From NCBI GenBank assembly GCA_902702965.1, contig CACRXP010000009.1, positions 2,715,492-2,779,491 of the forward strand: 64,000 bases of DNA, in the 5' to 3' direction. Source of the stretch: Spirometra erinaceieuropaei (lineage: Eukaryota; Platyhelminthes; Cestoda; Diphyllobothriidea; Diphyllobothriidae). Positions 34,790 through 47,057 of the stretch are shown one piece after another. The notes beneath the pieces were generated by a model. It did not search any database. It was not told the origin of the DNA and saw only the letters and a program-made list of their open reading frames with translations. Position 1 is the first letter of the stretch. Each line of letters opens with the position of its first letter. The position numbers were made by a program, and so were the translations under genes.

Positions 34790-35110
34790 TGAAGGCCGCC
34801 CTTTATACGGGAAGTGGGATGGCTGTTGCCCTGTCCGACCGGAAGTTCGACCGCCGTCTTCGACAATGTACCCTGTATGCACCACAGCCGGGTGAAAGCA
34901 GGGACAATGACTTGCGCTGCATCTATCGCACCCTCTCCTCATCCCCACTTGGACCCGATGCAAAGACACTGTGGAGAAGACCGGAGGCGGGGAAGGGTGA
35001 AGGTGGCTGGCACTGCGATAGCCCGCACCCAGGCGTACCACCTGGTCCATAACGTAAAAGTGACCAGGATTTTACACAACAAAAAAGGAAAGAGAGACGA
35101 CTCGAATCCC
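34790..35110 (-). repeat. Family G repeat, minus orientation
   Basis: It shares GAAGTTCGACCGCCG, CAGGGACAATGACTTGCGC, AGACCGGAGGCGGGG and CCAGGCGTACCACC with 20.3-20.6 kb. Confidence 0.6.
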
Positions 35111-35480
35111 AACTGGCTCGGCATGGGTCCGCACTGGGTGGACTACCACAACACCCCCCCCCCGATTGCTAATATTTGTCATGACTGCACATTCCCAGCA
35201 CATCTACCGGTTGGCCCGTTTTAGGGGCAAGTGTCCAGCCGAATACTTTATAAATGACATGGCGGCTTACCATCGCAACGCGCAATTTCGCAGGGCACAC
35301 CCATGTCCGTCCTATCGAATTGCTTCAGTGACAACATCATATAGCCTAATTCACATGGATCAGGTCATGCGTTGTTTTGTTGGGAGTGTCGATGTTTCTC
35401 TTTTAGATCGCTGAAATTAATCACATGATCTGCACAGGGCGCAGTGCCCGAAAACCCCTCCTGAAGTACAATCTGTTATC
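35111..35480. other. No gene recognised
   Basis: Unassigned DNA between family G and a PLE fragment. Confidence 0.35.
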
Positions 35481-35639
35481 TTGAGCGTCATGTTTGTCAA
35501 CGTGCAGCCGTCCTAGATATCCTGACAGATGGAGAAAGACAAGAATTCGACATCTACATTCAGTCTATAGGAAGAAAACGTGGGGAGGCCAAAAGTCCTG
35601 CGCTTCTTAGGAGCTTACATGAGATGAAACCCCAGTCAC

Positions 35640-35942
35640 GGTTTCCGAAAGATGCACTACCATTCTTATATTGGTCGTACGAGTCGGCGCCTTTCCAAAA
35701 GAAGACGAGAGCACCTTCCCGCATGGCTGGCAAAAGGTGAAACTAGGAGAATAGACAGCGCCATCCATGCACATACAGTGGATTCAGGACATCGTGTGGA
35801 CCCCGCTGAAGTATTTCATGTAATTTACAATATCCCCTCGAGCGACCCTAAGCTACTGGGCCAGCGCCTGTTAGCAACAACAAAATCGGCCGCCATTAGG
35901 TCACGAAAACCGACCCTATGCGCCCAGAAGAACCTCGTTTAG
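35640..35942 (+). pseudogene. PLE GIY-YIG endonuclease fragment, copy P4
   Basis: It reads SYIGRTSRRLSKRRREHLPA (GIY-YIG second half with Arg and the Glu-His-Leu-Pro signature), then HTVDSGHRVDP and a C-terminal SRKPTLCAQKNLV before the stop. It is of the same lineage as the 57-58 kb element (KYIGRTQRQL, EHLPKWL) and the remnant at 50.9-51.1 kb (AQKNLV). Only about 100 residues remain. The first Gly-Ile-Tyr is not in frame. Confidence 0.7.
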
Positions 35943-38900
35943 GCTCCGCGCTTACCGTGGTCAAAGGTTGACTAACCACATACAACTTTCTGCGCCCATC
36001 CGCTCTTGCCTAGCCTCTATTTTAAAAACTAACTTTTATCGATTTTTTTCACTCACTGTAAGCCGTCCCATATAACTGTACTGGCCTGACGAGAAGCTAT
36101 CGAAAGCAACGTTCGCTCGCCACCTTTTCTTCAGAATCTGTTATCCCTCAGATTGCTAACCTGTTTAACTAAGCCCCTAGGAAGCGCAGTGACTTCAGGC
36201 GGTTTGCCTCTGCCATAGTATATCCCTACTTAGAGAATTCTTCCGCAAATGGGCTTGACCATCGTTTCTAGAGTGAGTTACCTTTCCTTCTTAACCTTTC
36301 GGTATAACGAACGGCATCGATTTATGGTTGAATTCGCACCTTCATTCAACGTGGGTAACTGATACTGGCGCCGACAAGGTCTGAGCATAGCTCGCGCCCT
36401 TCCAGCGTTTGCGAGTGCGCGAAGTCTACGCACATGCCGGCTCAAGGTCAACGCGGGCTCGTTACAATCAGGTCGTGCGCACGTGAACGCGAGAAATGCG
36501 CATTGACTCACGCACGCCGTAGACAGGATGGCTCAGCCAATCAGCAAGCTAGCCCAGCTCTCGCACGTTCACTTCGCGCATGTGTTGATGGCCTTTGGTA
36601 GCAGGACAGGAACAGGTGATTTGGGCTCAACCTTTAAATTGCCATGACACCACGCAAATTCACCGCAACTTCATTTTTCCACGATGATTAGACCCTGTAA
36701 CCCTTGCGATAACGATACATTTAATAAGGCTGCGATTTGGACAGTGGTTTAAACAATTATATCCGGAAGAATATAAACCTACAATCTGCAGTCCGAAAGT
36801 AGTTTATGCTCGAGTGTAGAGTTCTCCAGTCTGAGTATTTGGACAGTAGATTTGGCGATGGAGGGGGTAGCCGTGAAGGCGGTCCTGATTACTGTATTAA
36901 AAGTTTCAAGTAGTTTAAAACGAGACAAAGGGCCTAATCGTCCGGGGGAATAATCGTGGTATGCCGATCCAGTTGTTTGATTTAGACGTCTGGGGGCATA
37001 TTCAGACGCCATGTGAGGGCAGACTCCGATTCATCGGGGTTCGTATGTGTGCTATGACATAAATCCGTGGAAACATCTATTAAGCATAATTTTACAGATG
37101 ATTTAATAACCTGCCCTTAAGAACTAATGGCATCCCAAAGCCATTTACGCCAATTTTACAAGAAAATATGAGACACGGAGAGGTAACGCGGGTAGATTTT
37201 TGCTATTTGAAAAAAGATGCCCTCCGTCGAAGTAAGTGTATTGCAAATTAAAACAAAACACTGTGGGTCACTACAATAGTCCTCCTCCGGAAAGAACAGA
37301 GTTTATGACGACTTCCTGATTATGTCTTTAAGTTGCACACTACTTCTTATGGTTATCCCCTTTGATATATATTTCCGACCGGAATCTTATTCAGTTTTCT
37401 TTAAGTCGAGGGCGATTAACCTTAATGACAGTCTCCGTTTCGTCACCTCTTATCGGCACCAATGACATCAAGAAACCTACCGGCGCAACAGTTAAGCTTG
37501 ACTTAATGCGGCCTGTAAGTTAGCGTGAGATTGCGTCATCGACCACAGTCACTTACTAAATGTTCAGAAGCGCAAAATGGATGTGAATGAAGAAATAGAA
37601 CGCAAAATACAAGGCGGTAGCAATCAGTCACAAGATGCACTGCGTGCAGAAGGCACAGTTGGGTGACGAGTAAGAGAATGTACAGGGTTGCCATAATCCA
37701 ACCTAAGGAGGCGATTGCGATAGGCCATTTGGCCAGCAGGGGAGGGGGGGGGGTTCGGTTTGGATCGGTTGGAGACACCATCAGGCGGTCAGTTGAAGCC
37801 ACCTCAGTACAGTCGTCAAGGCGAAGTAGGTAATACGGCAACGGTATAGAGAAGGACCCCACCTAACTGTCGGGCCATACGTGATTTGTGGTAAAGGGGG
37901 TCTTATGGGTGAGGCAGCACGCTGGATAGAACGCTGAAAAAATCAAAGAAAACACAGAAATCGCTTGAATTTATACCGAAGGCCTTATCCTACGCTATTG
38001 TACGACAACGGAAATGAAAGTAGCAATACAGCAACGAACCGAAAGCAAATTTCAGAAAATAACGGATTTGGTCGTGGGAAGTAATCGTTGATGACAGTGT
38101 AATTTCTGGAACAGCCTGCAAATGTTTGCTAAGATAAAACCGCATATGACGCGATCCACAGTCTACTGACAGTTAAGAGGGGTTCTTCTCTATACCGTTG
38201 CCGGTAATGTTTGTTGGTGCGCGGAAGGGTCTATCAAAGGGTGATCGCAAAGGCCATGCACCAGAGAACACAAAAAGACAGATTAGCAAGTTGGGGTCGA
38301 TGTATTATAACGCCCCTGGACTTAAACAGTATTGTTTGAATGTCGTGACACTTTTGGCGCGAGGACCTAGGGTGGAGATGACGTAACCGCGTGTCAGCGA
38401 AGATGGCCGGTGTCCCTTCCTCTCTCATCCGCCGATCCCTTCCCCCTTACCGTACCGTACCGTAACGCTCGCCTCACTCTCCGTCTCACAAAATCGGCAC
38501 CTCCCTCGGCCCTCCCCTGTAGTTGCCCACAGCGCTGCGCTCCCCACCGGTTATTTAGCTGGCATGTCGGTATCGCCTCTTCACCCAGACAGGTTATCTG
38601 ATGGCTGTAACTCATTCCAACTGTACGAGTAACTATTATGATTATTATACGTATCTCCCATGACCGTCTTGTTACACTTTACTGTATTCCGTTCCTGACG
38701 TACCCTCTTCTGCTGCGTGTGAATGAGTATTCAGAGATGCTAACGACTCTGTTCAGATTACTCTCCTCCAGAATCTACTCTCAGCGTTCTCTTACTCTGG
38801 TGTGTGCTACCCTTGACGTCCTCGACCGCTACAGTATGACTAAGTTGCTAGACAGCGTGGAAAGGCGGATCGGGAGCGAGTCACGTGACATCCACGCCGG

Positions 38901-39119
38901 CAATGCTTGGGCGGGGGCTTGAAAAGACCCCTGGAAGCCATGGTCTTCAGCCCACCGTTGCCAAAAGTTTACGGCATTTACCTACCACCCATATACCCCA
39001 CCCGTAAAACTCCTATTACCACCTTTCCTCTTAGGCAGATGCCAGTGGCTATTCGCTGATATTTGGGGGTCTTCAGCCTACGGTTGCCAGTGCTAGAAAC
39101 GAGGTTGGCGGCGGTACAC
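35943..39119. other. No supported gene; longest unassigned stretch
   Basis: Frames at 36278-36511, 36779-37012, 37536-37862 (minus) and 38198-38922 (plus) have no recognisable domain, no clear promoter and no repeat match. A ten-G run lies at about 37744. A low-copy gene with short exons could hide here; I see no evidence for one. Confidence 0.35.
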
Positions 39120-40293
39120 CACAAATCTGATTTAAGAACGGGCAAGGCGACTTCTTGGTATCAATTGACATGGGTTTATCAGTCGACGCCGTGTACATTG
39201 ACTTCAGAAAGGCTTTTGACAGTGTTCCACACAGACGCTTATATTTAACCTACGTCAAGTGGGCGTGAGTGGAAATCTGTTGAAGTGGCTAGCCGATTTC
39301 CTTACGGGCAGATCTCAGCGTGTGTGCATCGGGAACGCTAAATCGGAATGGGCATTCGTCCACAGTGGCGTTCCGCAGGGGAGAGTTCTGGGTGCAATTC
39401 TGTTCTTCATGTATGCGAACGACTGCCTGGACTGTCTGAACTGCGAGCGCGTAGTGTTTGCCGATGATCTCAAATTACGGAAATCATTTGAGAAGCCGGA
39501 AGACCCTGTACAGTTACAAGACAATTTGAATCGCTTGTAACAATGGTGTGATGAGTGGTGTCTTAGCCTTAATCGTAACAATTGTCAACTTATCCGATTA
39601 CGATCGAGCAACAGGAGGCCGTTGAGATTTGAATTTCATTACTTTATAGGAGGTCACCAACTCGAATCAGTCAACGAATTAAGAGACCTCGGTGTGTGGA
39701 TGACTTCAAATCTCAAACCATCGTCTCACTGCGCCAAGGTATCAAAGAAAGCTATTGGTATCCTAGGCGCGACTAGAAGATCTTTCGTCAATTTTGACGA
39801 AGAACTTTTCGGCCGAGTATTTGGAGCACACGTTCGACCAATGTTGGAATATTGTGTCCAGGCATGGTAGCGCTGGACGAAACAAGATTACACCCTGCTG
39901 GAGAATGTACAACGAAGAGCGACCAAGCTAGTCGGCGGATTAAGTAGCTTACCTTATGAGAGACGCCTGGAAAAGCTAAAAATATTTCCTCTCGCTTGTA
40001 GATAATACAGAGGGAACATGATCATGACATTCAGGATCGTCCGAGGGTTAGACTGTGCTCTTCAGTTTGACGACTTCTTCGAACTGGCGCGGACGACAAA
40101 TCTTCGAGTCCACCAATACAAATTGAAGATAAAATATGCCAAACTTGAAGTGCGGGCCGAATTCTTCTCCCACCGACTGGTTGAAGGATGGAACAAATTG
40201 CCGAACTCCGTTGTCTTAGTGGAAAACGTTGAGTCCTCCAAAGGAAGACTAGATAAATTCATGCTTGATTGCCAAACATTTGCACGATACTAA
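39120..40293 (+). pseudogene. CR1-like LINE reverse transcriptase, degenerate copy
   Basis: The frame reads VYIDFRKAFDSVPHRRL, then after a one-base frameshift near 39240 VGVSGNLLKWLADFLTGRSQ, HSGVPQGRVLG, VVFADDLKL (block C intact), RDLGVWMTSNL, VRPMLEYCVQAW, LENVQRRATKLVGGL and EGWNKLPNSVV. In-frame stops lie at 39538-39540, 39868-39870 and 40003-40005. It is truncated before RT block A and diverged from the 20.7-kb LINE, so it is a related but separate family. Not functional. Confidence 0.88.
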
Positions 40294-40386
40294 TGACTGG
40301 CATAACTGCTGTGTAAATATCTGCATGTTTTTTTCAAACGACTATCTGTCTCTAACCCTCATATATACTGAATTATACTGAATTAA
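40294..40386 (+). mobile_element. LINE 3' UTR and tail
   Basis: A short UTR ends in ATACTGAATTATACTGAATT (40365-40385), a variant of the ACTGA-type tail of the 20.7-kb LINE. Confidence 0.7.
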
Positions 40387-40613
40387 GAACGGACGGGCTG
40401 GAAAAAAGAACACGTGCATGCACTGAGATTCGAGGGCGGAGGGGACTGTGTGGCAGTCTATGACGATTCGGTGGAGACGAAGAGGAACAGATGACGCAAG
40501 CGTCATGTCCAATCAGACGGGACGATTCAAACCTATGCAACGAATGCGGAGACGGAGAACAGTCGTGGATGCCCCGGGAAAGGCGTTGGTTAACTCGGTC
40601 TATTCTTCGTCAA

Positions 40614-40889
40614 TGTGGTGGATGTTTAAAGTGAGCCAGGGGACGTGATTCAGGTGGCTGACCTCTCGAAGGTTGTGTTTACTCGGGTGCGGATAAAAGT
40701 AGGATGTCAGGAGTTTCTGGTTCGCAGGAGTGCCGAAGTATGTGACCCCGAGGAAGCCCTGTTTGCACCCGAAAGTGCTGCATTCGGTCTCGATGGGTGG
40801 TGTCTTCTTGTAGAAGATGGCTAGATTGACTTTGTTAGGCGCGTTAAAAACGCTCCGATAACAGCAAAATAGGATGGAGTGGCGTCATC
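40614..40889 (-). pseudogene. Possible PLE linker remnant
   Basis: A minus-strand frame of about 90 codons contains VFNAPNKVNLAIFYKKTPPI. It recalls the stretch between RT and endonuclease in some PLE Pol proteins (a ...NKVNL.IFYKN... type sequence). No endonuclease motif follows in frame. A hammerhead-like PLE terminal repeat lies about 1.1 kb away on the same strand. The assignment is weak. Confidence 0.3.
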
Positions 40890-41939
40890 CAACAAAAACG
40901 AATCTTCTCAAAAGCAGCATGATCACCCAATGAAATCTCGAAGAGTTACGAGCATCAGGAAAAAGGTGCATGAGCAGAATGTGAGGGCAGATTGGGGGGA
41001 ATCAGAAGAAGTTACGACCTTGGAATTTGGGAAGCGGGAAATCACAGAGGATGCTGCCTGCATTTTATAGTACTCTGATCCTCAAATGGAGGCGCGGGAA
41101 TGGAGACACGACTATGCCAACTGACCCGTAGAAGTTTAGGGAGGCGCTGCGCAAACCAAAGAGAAGCCTTAAATCTCACGGAGGGAGGTGATGTCCGTAC
41201 TCAGAACATTCTCAGGGTGAGATGACGAACTGATGGGAGATCCGCATCAGATCAGTGCTGGGGAGGATAACCTTGCCAAATAATCCTCCGAAAGTCCTGG
41301 AGAAGTGTGGTCGGACAACTGTCCGGAATCGTGTGGTTATCTAACGTCCTACAGTCGCTACAGTTGTAGCCGTAGGAACACATAGCGCATGTTATAATTC
41401 AGATAGTCTCTCAGGTTAGGGTACTGTCCACAGTTGCCAGTTGCTCGAACTCGGCCTTGAGAGAGGCGATACTGCTGGGTCGAAGTAAGGTGGATGGGCC
41501 GGGTGGTCGGATTTGATGCCCAGCGTTGTGCTGGAGAGGGGTGACGCTGTCGAAACGGGTAATCCAAGACCGCATGTCGGCTAAAAGCCTAGAAAGTAGG
41601 GACGCCGATAATAGTTGGCAGCAGAGCAGGAGATGGAAAGTGGCGCAAAAAACCGTCCAGCGAACGTCAGCCGCGGGAATGTCCCATGTGGAGACGCTGG
41701 AGTCCGATGTTCAGAGGGATGGGGGCGGCATGTTCAAGTGGTTCATGGACGGCTGTGGCCGTCTGAATGTGCGTGTGTTGCGGTCAGTCAAACGGTATGC
41801 GTCGAACTGATCCCTGGGAGGGTGAATGACCTCGACGAAGCGGGGCGGGGAACAAAGGTGCCAGGCATCGCAATGATGCAGGTTTCCCTATTGGCAGTTA
41901 AAACGAACAGGCGAGTTCCAAGAGGCAGTTCAGAAGAAG
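40890..41939. other. No gene recognised
   Basis: Purine-rich plus strand with several overlapping frames (41526-41810, 41615-42043). It may be diverged PLE DNA read antisense; no motif confirms that. Confidence 0.3.
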
Positions 41940-42065
41940 AAGATGGGACCATCGGAACAAGAATTTTACTGGTTGACGTTTCGTACACTCACTGGGGCTC
42001 CTCAGCAGAGAGATTTTCAGATAAGGGTGTTAGGGGCACGTGAAGCGCAGTATTTATAGGACACG
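41940..42065 (-). ncRNA. PLE terminal-repeat fragment with degenerate hammerhead-like motif
   Basis: Minus strand: CTGCTGAG (42008-42001, one change from CTGATGA), an imperfect stem, GAAA (41982-41979) and CGTC (41978-41975), then AACCAGTAAAATTCTTGTTC. The flank 42009-42065 matches the flank of the 23.5-kb motif in opposite orientation. The core mutation should abolish cleavage. Confidence 0.5.
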
Positions 42066-42091
42066 GTTGCTATGCAACCTCATATCTACAA

Positions 42092-43072
42092 CAGTAGGTG
42101 GGCTAGCTCATGAAATGTCAACTGGAATTTCGAAATGCGTTTTCGATTCGAAAATATTTATTAGGTAGGGTTGTAAAACTAATCATTCTATAATAATTCA
42201 GTTACCTCAGGATGCCGGCTTTCGAATAAACATCTTTCCGGCTGCAAACAAAAACTATGCTCTGTAAAAATGACTGCATAGGCAGTATACGTTTTTCTCA
42301 TTTATTTTCGATGCTCCTAAAAGTCTAATTATATTTCATGGTAAACATGCATAAAAATATTCTTTCTTTCGCTCATTCAGTAGAAAATAACGTCTTCTTT
42401 CAATTTTATACTCAAACGAGGGACATACTTCGGTTTCAAATAGCTTTCTAAGTATGCGATTTTTTAATACCGTGAAATGGCCGTTCATAAAACGTCATGT
42501 CGCTCCATTTACCGATGTGGCTTGTAAAGTTAACAATATGGCTCAAATCCACTGCTAAATTTTAGGAACCCCATATGATCTCCTCTAAATACCAAAGAGA
42601 AATGTGTGGTTTTCCGTACGCGGAAAATATACGGCTTGTAGTTTGGAAACCCTGAAGCCAAGCGTAACGGCAGATCGGGTTCAAAATTATTCGGGAATCG
42701 GAAAAGTTTTTGAAAACTGAATTATACCCTTCCTTCGAGTATAAAATTGGAAGAAGACGTAATTTTCTACCGAATGAGCAAAAGAATGAATATGTTTGTG
42801 CATGTTTTCCACGAAATATAATTGGACTTTTAGGGGCATCGAACATCAATGAGAAAAATGCATGCTACTTAAGTAGTCATTTTTCACAGCGTATAGTTTA
42901 TGCATGCAACCGAAAAGAAATTAATTCGAAATCCGGCATCCTGAGATAACTGAATTATTTTAGAATTACGCTGCACGAGGATTAACTTTACAATCCTACT
43001 TAATTAATCTTTTCGACACAAAAACGCATTTCGGAATTTCGGTTGACATTTCATGAGTTAGCCAACCTACAG
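42092..43072. mobile_element. Family A foldback/TIR element, copy A3 (981 bp)
   Basis: The ends CAGTAGGTGGGCTAGCTC and GAGTTAGCCAACCTACAG are inverted repeats, continued by long arms with AAATGCGTTTTCG and ATGCATGCTACTTAAGTAG. AA flanks both ends here instead of TA. Both arms are complete. Confidence 0.85.
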
Positions 43073-43191
43073 AATAATTTACAGCATCCGCTTGAATCAC
43101 TGGAGGTCGTATTTCATGACCTGGAGCGGAATCGTCAATGACCGTGGTTTCAGCGCCCATATTGAGTGTGACGTGATAATTATTCGGCCAT

Positions 43192-43846
43192 TCAGCTCGC
43201 TGTTACAGGAACCGCATGGCTAATTACTCTGGCCAGGAAAAGTCTCAACATCAAATGCAGTGGGAGGAGGTCATTACACTTGCTACTTGACTGCGGGTCG
43301 GATAACTCAATCAGCTGGCGGCCCACGCGGTTGTCGGCCCTAGCGAAAATGTCAACCCCATCAAAGCCTAATGTGTGGCCGGGTACCGTCGAATGGGCCG
43401 CAGTTTGAGGGTTAACGCCCTTCCTCCTCACTGCTGCCGCATGTTCGTTCGCGTCTAGATTGGTCCCACGGTTTCTCCGATGTGTTTGCTTTGTCTGCAA
43501 CTGCGCGAGATCCGGTAACCGAATCCAGACACTTCCTGCCGTGTGGCAACAGATCTTTCGACTGCATGAGCAGGCGCCTGATGACTGCTTTCGGTATTTG
43601 CGTAATGCCAAGTCCATGTGGTGTAAGAAGGCCACTAACGGCTTCCGGGTCCTTTTTCACACGCGGAGACGCTCGCCAAAATTTGGCATGCGGATGCAGT
43701 TTGGCCTCTTGTCTCGTTTGCGTGTTGACGAAGTTGCGCTTGTAACAACCGTTCGCTCTCGGTACCCGCGGAGGGTTTTGTATTTCAGCTACCTTGTCTT
43801 CTACCTCGCTACAATGCGTCTCAACAAGCTGGCATAGCGCCCCCAC
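43192..43846 (-). pseudogene. PLE Pol fragment, linker plus GIY-YIG, copy P5
   Basis: Two overlapping minus frames together cover the RT-to-endonuclease linker (PHGLGITQIPKAVIRRLLMQ, residues in the 43846-43412 frame) and the endonuclease (NEHAAAVRRKGVNPQTAAHS, GHTLGFDGVDIFARADN, VGRQLIEL in the 43635-43192 frame). At least one frameshift separates them, and the SNYVGETG stretch is damaged (RNRGTNLD). It is of the same family as P3 and P6. Confidence 0.75.
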
Positions 43847-44092
43847 ATGACTGGTAATTGCTGTTAAAACACAGTATTTGTATCTTATTTGTCGATTTTT
43901 AGGTCATCACAGTCTCTTCGACAGACGAGGACATCACGGAAGACTTGTTGACCATTTTATTTTTTCCCCGTTATGAATTACATGGCCGAGAAGACGACGA
44001 TGAGAAGTGCTTTGAATACCAGCACCTGATCCCGTTCAATGAAAAAGAAGGTAATTAGAAGTAGAAGCGATCGCTGGAACAAGAGCTTTACT

Positions 44093-44140
44093 TGCCTGAC
44101 GTTCCGGATTCACACCCGAACACGGGTGATTCGGGCACAG
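44093..44140 (-). ncRNA. Degenerate hammerhead-like motif next to P5
   Basis: Minus strand: CTGTGCC (44140-44134) in place of CTGATGA, a CCCG/CGGG hairpin, GAAC in place of GAAA, then GTCAGGCAAGTAAAGCTC and TTGTTC. The downstream CTCTTGTTC is shared with the 23.5-kb motif. It lies about 40 bp from the tip of element B2. Confidence 0.4.
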
Positions 44141-44179
44141 GAAGTTACAGGCTGTGGTCGGTATGCTATTGCGCACCTA

Positions 44180-45168
44180 CAGTACGTGACCGATCTCATG
44201 AAATGTTGGCCGAAATTCCGAAAGGCGTTTTTGACTAGGAAGGATTAACAAGGTAACGTTGTACTATTAATCATCATGTAGCATAATCCCATAGTGCATC
44301 GGACTCGCCAGGATGTCGACTTTTGAATGCATTTCTTTTTGGCTTCCCACAGAAACCGCGCTGCTTAAAAATGGCTACTTATGTAGCATGCATTTTTCAC
44401 ATTGGTTTTCTATGATCACATAAACTCAAACATAGTTTGTGGAAAACATGCACAAAATATGTTTTCTTTTACTTGCTTGATAGAGAATCACACTATCTTC
44501 ACATTTTATACCCGAAAAAGTGTATATTTAGGTTTTGATAAAGTTTCCCAATTCCCGAATAATTTCGAGTCTGATCAACCTTTGCACTAGCGTTTAGCAA
44601 TTTCAGTCTACGAGCTTCATGCGTTCCGCATAAGGAAAATCGCATATTTTTCTTGCCTTTACAAAGATGCCATTTATATTTTATAAAATTTTGCAATGGA
44701 CGCGGACTATATTGTACAATTCGTGAGGAGCAGCATTAAACGGACAGGTATGATGCTGTATGAATAGACATTGAGCGACCTTAAAAATCTCATTATTAAA
44801 AACTTTTTTGAAACTTAATTATACTCCTTTTTCGAGTGTAAAATATAAAGATGACATGATTACCTACCAACTGAGTGAAAGAAACCATATCTTGTCCATG
44901 TTTCCTATAAAACATATTTGAATTTTCAAGACCATCGAAAATCAATGTGAAAAATGCATGCTACATAAGTAGTCATTTTTTACCCAGTGCGGTATCTGTG
45001 GAATACCAAAAAGAAACGCATTCAAAAGCCGACATCCTGGCAAGTCGGATGCACTATGGGATAATGCTACATGATGATTAGTATTACAACGTCGCCTTGT
45101 TAATCCTTCCTAGTCAAAAACGCATTTCAGAATTTCGCCCAACATTTCATGAGATCGGTCACGCACTG
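44180..45168. mobile_element. Family B foldback/TIR element, copy B2 (989 bp)
   Basis: The ends CAGTACGTGACCGATCTC and GAGATCGGTCACGCACTG are flanked by TA on both sides (44178-44179, 45169-45170). The arms have TAGGAAGGATTAAC / GTTAATCCTTCCTA and the subterminal palindromic motif. Confidence 0.9.
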
Positions 45169-45242
45169 TATATAATGATAGAAAAAGGGATATCGGACAA
45201 TACTGCCGGTTGAACTGTCATGTGCAAATAGCACTCCTCTAA
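45169..45242 (+). repeat. Inverted repeat partner of 49153-49226
   Basis: About 74 bp next to B2 (GATAGAAAAAGGGATATCGG, CATGTGCAAATAGCACTCCT) recurs inverted next to the truncated element B3. Confidence 0.75.
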
Positions 45243-45254
45243 CCGCTCTTCCCT

Positions 45255-45599
45255 TCATGGCGGATTTTTGTCTGCTGGTGCGCTAACTGCTTGATGGCCG
45301 GCTAACAAGTTGGAAATTACTAAAATTTCATCACTCGTGTTGGATGTTGGCGTGATTATTGTTGGGCCGTCAGGCTCACCGACCCGAATGGCAAGACCAA
45401 GTCTCAGCACGGAATATGGAGTGGGGATGTCGTTGCCCTTGTTGATAGACTGAGGTCCCGTGAACCATGACTCAAGCAACTCGCGGCTCACGCGATTATC
45501 CCCTCTCGCGAGAATTTCGGCCTCATCGAACTTGAATATGTGGCCGGGTCTCGTCGAATGGGCCGCGACCTGAGAGTTGGCGTCAGTACCAGTGCTCAA
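45255..45599 (-). pseudogene. PLE GIY-YIG fragment, copy P6
   Basis: It reads NSQVAAHSTRPGHIFKFDEA, EILARGDNRVSRELLES, WFTGPQSINKGNDIP, then the C-terminal tail VGEPDGPTIITPTSN. The first half of the domain is missing; the frame begins at DANSQ. This is the best preserved second half of this PLE family's endonuclease in the window. Confidence 0.75.
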
Positions 45600-46300
45600 A
45601 CATGATGAACTCTCGGTGAATCAGTTTATATTAATGATCCCAAAATGCTTTCTGGATTGTGAGAAGATTACTGCTGAGAGGTGGATTAAAAAATTGTCAA
45701 GAAAGAGACACGATGAGGAAATCAAAAATGAGGAGACGGAACCAAGTAGACAGTTTATTTTTAGGTGGAGTGCAGATCCGTCCGATAGGCAGCGCTGACT
45801 GGAGTGCGAACTGGTGGTGCGTAGATGGTAGCGCAGAATATGTAGGTAAGAAAATGGGGAACATCAGATCCCAATCGGTGACACTCTCGCCTTAGGTGAG
45901 TCAGCAAACGTGTGCAGCTGTGAACACGCATGCATGAATGCCAACGTTGTCCTGTGGCATCAGGCGAACCGAAACAGGACGCTCTCGTTAAGCTGCACAT
46001 GGTGTGCTTCCTCGTAATTTCCGCCCAGACATCCACCCCAAAAGCCAGAATCTCATCATTGTTTTGACCAAATCGCGGCCTTGATCTTAATCCAATTAAG
46101 CTCATCTGGGATCTCAGGTGCTGTGAGGTTTTGTAATTCGATCACTACCTACCGCCTCAAGCCTTGTTGACATGGAAAAAGTCACCCCATTCAGCAATTA
46201 GCAAACATTTACAGCAGGCGTATTGCTGCAATTTCCTTCAAGGAGTAAATAAAAAGCGTATACAGTCAATGCACCCTGCTTATGTCATGAGAACTTTTGG
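45600..46300. other. No gene recognised
   Basis: Unassigned DNA. Confidence 0.35.
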
Positions 46301-46305
46301 TCAGA

Positions 46306-46615
46306 TGAGGTTATGTAGCCCCACCTGAAGTAAACAAAACCCAGTCACCTCTAATACGGGACCAGTGGTAATAGGGGTTTTCACAGGTGGGGCCGCGAAA
46401 CGCACAGGTGAAGAGGTCAAGTAGTTGTATACAAAGAAAAACTATTGGGAATGCGCGGTTGTTCTTTGAATGGTTGAGAAATAGTTGCGCTAACCCGTAA
46501 CCCCAACCCCTAACCAAAATCCCTAACCTCTAACCATAACCCCTAACCCTACCCCTTAACCCCAACCCCAACAGTATTTTGTCCATCAGGTGGGGTTACC
46601 AAACCGCATCTTACC
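46306..46615 (+). mobile_element. Family C telomere-like element, copy C5 (long form)
   Basis: The left end GGTTATGTAGCCCCACCTGA and right end TCAGGTGGGGTTACCAAACC are inverted repeats. Inside are the TAATACGGGACCAGTGGTAA block, a second AGGTGGGGCCGCGAAACGC, a GTCAAGTAGTTGTATAC stretch and about 70 bp of CCCTAA/CCCCTAA repeats (46494-46570). Confidence 0.8.
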
Positions 46616-47057
46616 GAATTTTCTTGAAAGACAACACAAAAACAATGAACGGCGTAGTCCTGACACAAGTTGATTATCCAAAAATCTCTGACGACATAGC
46701 CTCCTTAGGGAGCGCGTCCTTGATTGAAGCACTAAATTCGTTTTATGTAGGAAGTCCGCTATGTCATTTTAAGGACAAAAACAATTTTGGATCGATGTTG
46801 GATTGCATCGGAACGCACCTCATGTACAGCGGTAATAATTGGGGAGATGTTGCGAAACGACTGAGTTTAAGCCTACTTGAAAAGTTTCAGTAGACAATAA
46901 TTTGCAATTTAAAAGTAGCACCATGGATGGTCTGCGAGATTAAGTTACAAACGCTGACTGCGCGAGCAATCGTTTTTCGTGCCATAAATCCTCCTAGATG
47001 CTAACCTAATAGTTTAAGATACCAGGCCCACGCAAAGCCCTCCCTCACTCTCCCTCT
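46616..47057 (+). other. Short frame of unknown nature, no supported gene
   Basis: A 104-codon plus frame (46579-46893) begins inside the right end of C5 and reads NGVVLTQVDYPKISDDIASL with no family I recognise. The lack of lesions is mildly suggestive, but there is no promoter or second exon. Confidence 0.25.
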
